Below, in pieces: positions 60,258 to 64,000 of a DNA stretch of 64,000 bases (positions are counted from its first letter, which is position 1; each line of letters opens with the position of its first letter). The position numbers and the translations under genes were made by a program. The stretch is from Bacillota bacterium (lineage in GTDB: Bacteria; Bacillota; Clostridia; Christensenellales; Aristaeellaceae), in assembly GCA_023421395.1 (NCBI GenBank), contig JAEZTL010000004.1, positions 42,837 through 106,836 of the forward strand, written 5' to 3'. The notes under the pieces are model-generated. The model searched no databases. It was given only the letters and a program-made list of their open reading frames with translations, and had not been told where the DNA came from.

Positions 60258-61438
60258 ACTACGAAAAGGCCCTCTGCGGCCGCATGGTGAAGGTGCCGCC
60301 GTCCGGCATCCGCAAGTTCTTCGACATCGTCAGCGAGATGAAGGACGTGATTTCTCTGGGCGTGGGCGAGCCCGACTTCAACACGCCTTGGACGTATACC
60401 GACGCGGCCATTTATTCCCTCCGGCGCGGCCAGACCCACTACACGGGCAATCGGGGGCTCAAGGAGCTGTGCCGGCTCATCGCCCGCTACGAGTCCGAGC
60501 GCCACGGGATGGAGTACGATCCGACCGCCGAGATTATGGTGACGGTGGGCGCCAGCGAGGGCATCGACCTTGCCCTGCGCGCGCTTCTTGAGCCCGGCGA
60601 CGAGGTCATCGTGCCCGACCCCAGCTACGTCTCCTACATGCCGGGGGTGACGTTCTCAAACGGCGTCGTGGTGCCCGCGCCCACGGACATGGAAAACATG
60701 TTCCGGCTCCGGCCCGACGTACTCAAATCCCTCATCACGGAAAAGACCAAGGCGCTCATCATGCCCTATCCCAACAACCCCACGGGCGCGGTGATGCGCA
60801 GGGAGGACATGGAGGAAATCGCGGAGGTTCTCAGGCCCACCAACGTCGTCGTGATCTCCGATGAAATCTATTCCGAGCTCAACTACACCGGCGAGGGCCA
60901 CGTCTCCTTCGCAACCATTCCCGGCATGCGCGAGCGCACCATCACCTTAAACGGCTTTTCCAAGGCCTTCGCCATGACGGGTTGGCGGCTTGGCTACATC
61001 TGCGCGCCCAAAGAAATGCTGGACGTGATGCTCAAGATCCACCAGTACACCATCATGTGCGCGCCCACGTCCGCCCAGTACGCCGCCATCGAGGCCCTGC
61101 GCGTAAACTTCACCAACGATTTTGCCGACGTGCGCCGGATGGTGGACGCCTACGACATGCGCAGGCGCATCCTCCTCGATGGCTTCCGCGCGGCGGGCCT
61201 CTCGTGCCACGAGCCCATGGGCGCGTTCTACGTGTTCCCCTCCGTCAAATCCACCGGCCTTACCTCCCAGGAATTCTGCGAAAAGCTGCTCTACGAAAAG
61301 AAGGTCGCCACCGTGCCCGGCGACGCCTTCGGCCCCCTGGGCGAGGGCCACGTCCGCTGCTCCTGCGCGTCCTCCAACCAGAACATCGCCGAGGCCGCCA
61401 AGCGGATTGGAGAGTTTGTGGGAGAACTGCGGGGGTGA
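60254..61438 (+). CDS. PLP-dependent class I/II aminotransferase
   Basis: 394 residues of the aspartate-aminotransferase fold type I. Seen: ISLGVGEPDFNTP, PYPNNPTGAV, SDEIYSEL, and the PLP Lys in NGFSKAFAMTGWRLGY. It starts by a 4-base overlap with the Lrp/AsnC gene, a pairing common in Clostridia. The substrate could be aspartate, alanine or aromatic amino acids. It ends at repeat copy J. Confidence 0.94.
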   Translation: MNYEKALCGRMVKVPPSGIRKFFDIVSEMKDVISLGVGEPDFNTPWTYTDAAIYSLRRGQTHYTGNRGLKELCRLIARYESERHGMEYDPTAEIMVTVGASEGIDLALRALLEPGDEVIVPDPSYVSYMPGVTFSNGVVVPAPTDMENMFRLRPDVLKSLITEKTKALIMPYPNNPTGAVMRREDMEEIAEVLRPTNVVVISDEIYSELNYTGEGHVSFATIPGMRERTITLNGFSKAFAMTGWRLGYICAPKEMLDVMLKIHQYTIMCAPTSAQYAAIEALRVNFTNDFADVRRMVDAYDMRRRILLDGFRAAGLSCHEPMGAFYVFPSVKSTGLTSQEFCEKLLYEKKVATVPGDAFGPLGEGHVRCSCASSNQNIAEAAKRIGEFVGELRG

Positions 61439-61590
61439 CGGCCAGGCCAGGGGGTGCTGCCCCCTGGACCCCCGCTCAAGGCCTGGCGCCCTTGAGAATC
61501 CCATACTGATGCGGGATCAATCAATCTCATCCGTCGCCCGTCCGGGGCCCAACCCTCGGACGGGCGATTTCGCGTGTGTGTTTTTCTTGC
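61439..61590. repeat. Dispersed repeat, copy J (half)
   Basis: Starts after the aminotransferase stop: GGGGGTGCTGCCCCCTGG, GCTCAAGGCCTGGCGCCCTT, GAGAATCCCATACTGATG, then a core CGTCGCCCGTCCGGGGCCC/GGACGGGCGA (61528-61570) whose stem differs from the GCGGCGCGGGG stem of other copies. No inverted right end. It lies between convergent genes. Confidence 0.8.
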
Positions 61591-61594
61591 GGGC

Positions 61595-62371
61595 TCAAGG
61601 GTGCTCGGCTGTGACCATTTGTGAAAAACCATTCCAACCAGATCGGTAGATCGCGCCGATTTTATTCATGTGTTTGAGCAAATACAGTTTCCCGGCGATT
61701 GCTCCGAATTTATCCCAATACCTGCCCGTGTCAGCGGCGGCGCGGAACTCCCGCTGTCGATCCGGGTTCGTTTCGGAAAGGGCAGAGCACAGCGTATCCC
61801 GCGCGGCGCGAAACCGTTCCTCCAAAGCGACGTCGAAATGAAATGCCCCGATGTCCTCGGGATATGTCAGGGCATGGGCGAATCCCTCATCGAAGACCAC
61901 GTAGTCCATGTTCGCGCAATATGTGGGATTTTTCGGCTGCGGGTAGTCCCGATGAAGGCACATATGAATTAACTCATGGGTGAGCACTCGGTGACAACTG
62001 TAGCCCACCCTCAGCGATTCCTCGCCGAACTGGATCAGATCAAACACCATCACAGATTCCCCGTCCGGCGATTCAAGCATCATCGCATCGTATGGGTCTG
62101 GAAACCCGACAACCAACATGATGGTGAAATTGCTTGCGACCTCGTCAAAAGCAGGGAATATCGCCTTGACAGCCTCGTAATTTCTGGGAACGTACGCATA
62201 AATCTGCTCCACTAACTTGTCACGCAGCTTCGCTACCCACTGTGCATTCTTGGGATCCGGCGTGGAAAAGAGACTTCCCAGGCCCTCCGCGCGGTAGATC
62301 CAGTTCTGCCGGTCGGCATCCAGCAATTCCCCGGCAAGGTAGCGTCTAACAATACCGTCGTCGATAATCAT
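61595..62371 (-). CDS. Putative zinc metallopeptidase with HELIH motif
   Basis: 258 residues from ATG 62371 (MIIDDGIVRRYLAGELLDAD); a GTG one codon earlier is possible. The segment CHRVLTHELIHMCLHRDYP (His near 131) is a HExxH site, and about 30 residues later VVFDEGFAHALTYPE supplies the glutamate expected of a gluzincin. No signal peptide is seen. It recalls DUF2268/peptidase-MA-like proteins but no family is certain. Base composition is lower in GC than in its neighbours, hinting at transfer. Confidence 0.7.
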   Translation of the reverse strand: MIIDDGIVRRYLAGELLDADRQNWIYRAEGLGSLFSTPDPKNAQWVAKLRDKLVEQIYAYVPRNYEAVKAIFPAFDEVASNFTIMLVVGFPDPYDAMMLESPDGESVMVFDLIQFGEESLRVGYSCHRVLTHELIHMCLHRDYPQPKNPTYCANMDYVVFDEGFAHALTYPEDIGAFHFDVALEERFRAARDTLCSALSETNPDRQREFRAAADTGRYWDKFGAIAGKLYLLKHMNKIGAIYRSGWNGFSQMVTAEHP

Positions 62372-62439
62372 CACCGCTCACACCCTTTTCTTCTCACTAT
62401 ACGTCGCATATTTCCAGATGGCAACCGATCCAAAATCAC

Positions 62440-62602
62440 GCGCAACCGCCCCAAAATAAAACGCGACGGCGCGGGGTTTGGGCCCCCGCGCCGCCGACGG
62501 ACAATATTGCTTTTTACACATTTGGGGGGATTCCAAAGGGACTCAGTCCCTTTGGCGGGGTGCGGGGGCAGAGCCCCCGCCGTCCTTCGTTCTCCCTGCG
62601 GT
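62440..62602. repeat. Dispersed repeat, copy K (half)
   Basis: Core GACGGCGCGGGGTTTGGGCC/CCCCGCGCCGCCGACGG (62462-62502), then GGGGGATT, CCAAAGGGACTCAGTCCCTT, TGGCGGGG, GGGGGCAGAGCCCCC and the leader CCGTCCTTCGTTCTCCC. It abuts the groEL stop codon at 62603. Upstream, 62375-62440 is AT-rich with no gene. Confidence 0.83.
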
Positions 62603-64000
62603 TTAGTACATCCCGCCGCCCATGCCTGCGCCGCCCGCGGGAGCCGCGGGTTCCGGCGCGGGGATGTCGGTCACGAGGGACTCGGTGGTGAGCACCATCG
62701 CGGCGACAGACGCGGCGTTCTGGAGCGCGGAGCGGGTGACCTTGGTGGGATCGATGATGCCGCGGTCAATCATGTCACAGAACTCGTCCTTGGCGGCGTC
62801 GTAGCCGTAGCCGACTGCCTTGCGGGACTTGATCTTCTCGACGACGATGGAACCGTCGACGCCTGCGTTCTTGGCGATCTGGCGGACGGGCTCCTCGAGG
62901 GCGCGCAGCACGATGTTGATGCCGGTCTTGACGTCGCCGGTGTTCTGGCTGACCATGGTGGCGACCGCCTTGGCGGCGGTGATGAGCGCGCATCCGCCGC
63001 CGGGCACGATGCCTTCCTCGACGGCCGCGCGGGTGGCGGCGAGGGCGTCCTCGATGCGGAGCTTGCGCTCCTTCATCTCGATCTCGGTGGCCGCGCCGAC
63101 GTTGATGACGGCCACGCCGCCCGCGAGCTTCGCGAGACGCTCCTGGAGCTTCTCCTTGTCGTAATCGGAGGTGGTCTCCTCGATCTGGGCGCGAATGGAG
63201 GCGATGCGGGCCTTGAGCTCGCTGGGATCGCCCGCGCCGCCGACGAGGACCGTGTTCTCCTTGGAGACCTTGACCTGATGGGCGCGGCCGAGCATGTCGA
63301 CGGTGGCTTCCTTGAGGTCGAGGCCGAGTTCCTCGGTGATGACCTGACCGCCGGTCAGAATCGCGATGTCCTGGAGCATGGCCTTGCGGCGGTCGCCGAA
63401 GCCCGGGGCCTTGACGGCGACGCAGGTGAAGGTGCCGCGCAGCTTGTTGAGAACCAATGTCGCCAGCGCTTCGCCCTCGACGTCTTCGGCGATGATGAGC
63501 AGCTTCTTGCCCTGCTGAACGACGGACTCGAGGAGGGAGATGATCTCCTGGATATTCGAAATCTTCTTGTCCGTGATGAGGATCAGCGGATCGTCCAGAA
63601 CCGCTTCCATCTTCTCGGTATCGGTGCACATATAGGAAGAAGCGTAGCCGCGGTCGAACTGCATGCCCTCGACAATGTTGAGCTCCGTCTTCATGGTCTT
63701 GGACTCTTCGACGGTGATGACGCCGTCCTTGCCGACCTTCTCCATGGCGTCGGAGATGAGCTCGCCGATGTACTCGTCGCCGGAAGAAATGGAGGCGACC
63801 TGCGCGATGGCGTGCTTGGACTCGATGGGCTTGGAGATGGAGGACAGGCTCTCGACGGCGGTCTTGGTGGCGGCCTCGATGCCCTTCTTGAGGATCATCG
63901 GGTTCGCGCCCGCGGTGACGTTCTTAAGGCCTTCCACGACGATGGACTGCGCAAGCAGGGTCGCGGTGGTGGTGCCGTCGCCGGCCACGTCGTTGGTCTT
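62603..64000 (-). CDS. groEL: GroEL chaperonin, C-terminal part
   Basis: 466 residues visible; the 5' end lies beyond the right edge. The first visible residues are KTNDVAGDGTTTATLLAQSI, the ATP-binding signature with DGTTT. Also seen are VEGMQFDRGYASSY (apical domain), LRGTFTCVAVKAPGFGDRRK, IVPGGGCALI and the Gly/Met tail GGAGMGGGMY. Double-ring folding machine working with GroES, which should lie just outside the window. Transcribed toward repeat copy K. Confidence 0.97.
   Translation of the reverse strand, partial: KTNDVAGDGTTTATLLAQSIVVEGLKNVTAGANPMILKKGIEAATKTAVESLSSISKPIESKHAIAQVASISSGDEYIGELISDAMEKVGKDGVITVEESKTMKTELNIVEGMQFDRGYASSYMCTDTEKMEAVLDDPLILITDKKISNIQEIISLLESVVQQGKKLLIIAEDVEGEALATLVLNKLRGTFTCVAVKAPGFGDRRKAMLQDIAILTGGQVITEELGLDLKEATVDMLGRAHQVKVSKENTVLVGGAGDPSELKARIASIRAQIEETTSDYDKEKLQERLAKLAGGVAVINVGAATEIEMKERKLRIEDALAATRAAVEEGIVPGGGCALITAAKAVATMVSQNTGDVKTGINIVLRALEEPVRQIAKNAGVDGSIVVEKIKSRKAVGYGYDAAKDEFCDMIDRGIIDPTKVTRSALQNAASVAAMVLTTESLVTDIPAPEPAAPAGGAGMGGGMY

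Overview
The window looks like chromosomal DNA of a GC-rich member of the Clostridia (Bacillota). The evidence is a SpoIIP-type sporulation protein, a PrsA-like foldase, a HelD RNA-polymerase-recycling motor, purine-rich Shine-Dalgarno sequences before almost every gene, and TTGACA/TATAAT promoters, all in strongly GC-rich coding sequence. A gut or host-associated lineage is an inference. No rRNA, tRNA, CRISPR array, prophage or plasmid gene was seen.

Layout. 0-5.2 kb (+): sugar-catabolic run with a phosphotriesterase-like hydrolase (cut by the window edge), a GH2 glycosidase, a zinc alcohol dehydrogenase and a Gfo/Idh/MocA oxidoreductase. 5.4-15.05 kb (-): a cupin-XRE (PuuR-like) regulator, potABCD, then an M29 aminopeptidase-like protein, a DapA-family lyase, a fused serine-dehydratase-like enzyme and a PuuC-like aldehyde dehydrogenase. 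15.4-24.2 kb (+): helD, rluA-like, a small holin-like membrane protein, an unknown protein, an L,D-transpeptidase lipoprotein, a DUF3298 protein, a DUF1614-like membrane protein and spoIIP. 24.3-30.7 kb (+): gyrB, gyrA, a C_GCAxxG_C_C protein, a DUF3842 protein and a sulfotransferase-like protein. 31-37.3 kb (-): a foldase, a small membrane-anchored protein and oppBCDF. 37.7-39.3 kb (+): two tandem esterases. 39.3-40.4 kb: a decayed IS30 element. 40.8-46.6 kb (-): sbcC, sbcD and a MATE exporter. 46.8-54.7 kb: a His/Gly/Arg-rich repetitive protein, an HtrA-like protease, an orphan ABC permease, an MBL-fold enzyme, small proteins, two GNATs and two secreted proteins. 55.3-64 kb: an orphan AAA+ ATPase, a second Gfo/Idh/MocA enzyme, a VanZ-like protein, an Lrp/AsnC regulator with an aminotransferase, a HELIH metallopeptidase-like protein and the 3' part of groEL.

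The most striking non-genic signal is a family of long composite hairpin repeats, about eleven full or partial copies in 64 kb. They sit between genes, usually just after stop codons. They share end hairpins (GGGGCTCCGCCCC type), an AAGGGAC/GTCCCTT palindrome next to an AATCCCATAC box, and a GC-rich core hairpin, but some internal stems differ in sequence between copies while remaining fully self-complementary. Both IS30 traces in the window are inserted at the centre of the AAGGG/CCCTT palindrome of such a repeat. Other leads are an orphan AAA+ ATPase with a large unrecognised N-terminal region, a tandem-repeat His/Gly/Arg protein behind a promoter with AGGTACCT palindromes, and a gluzincin-like protein.
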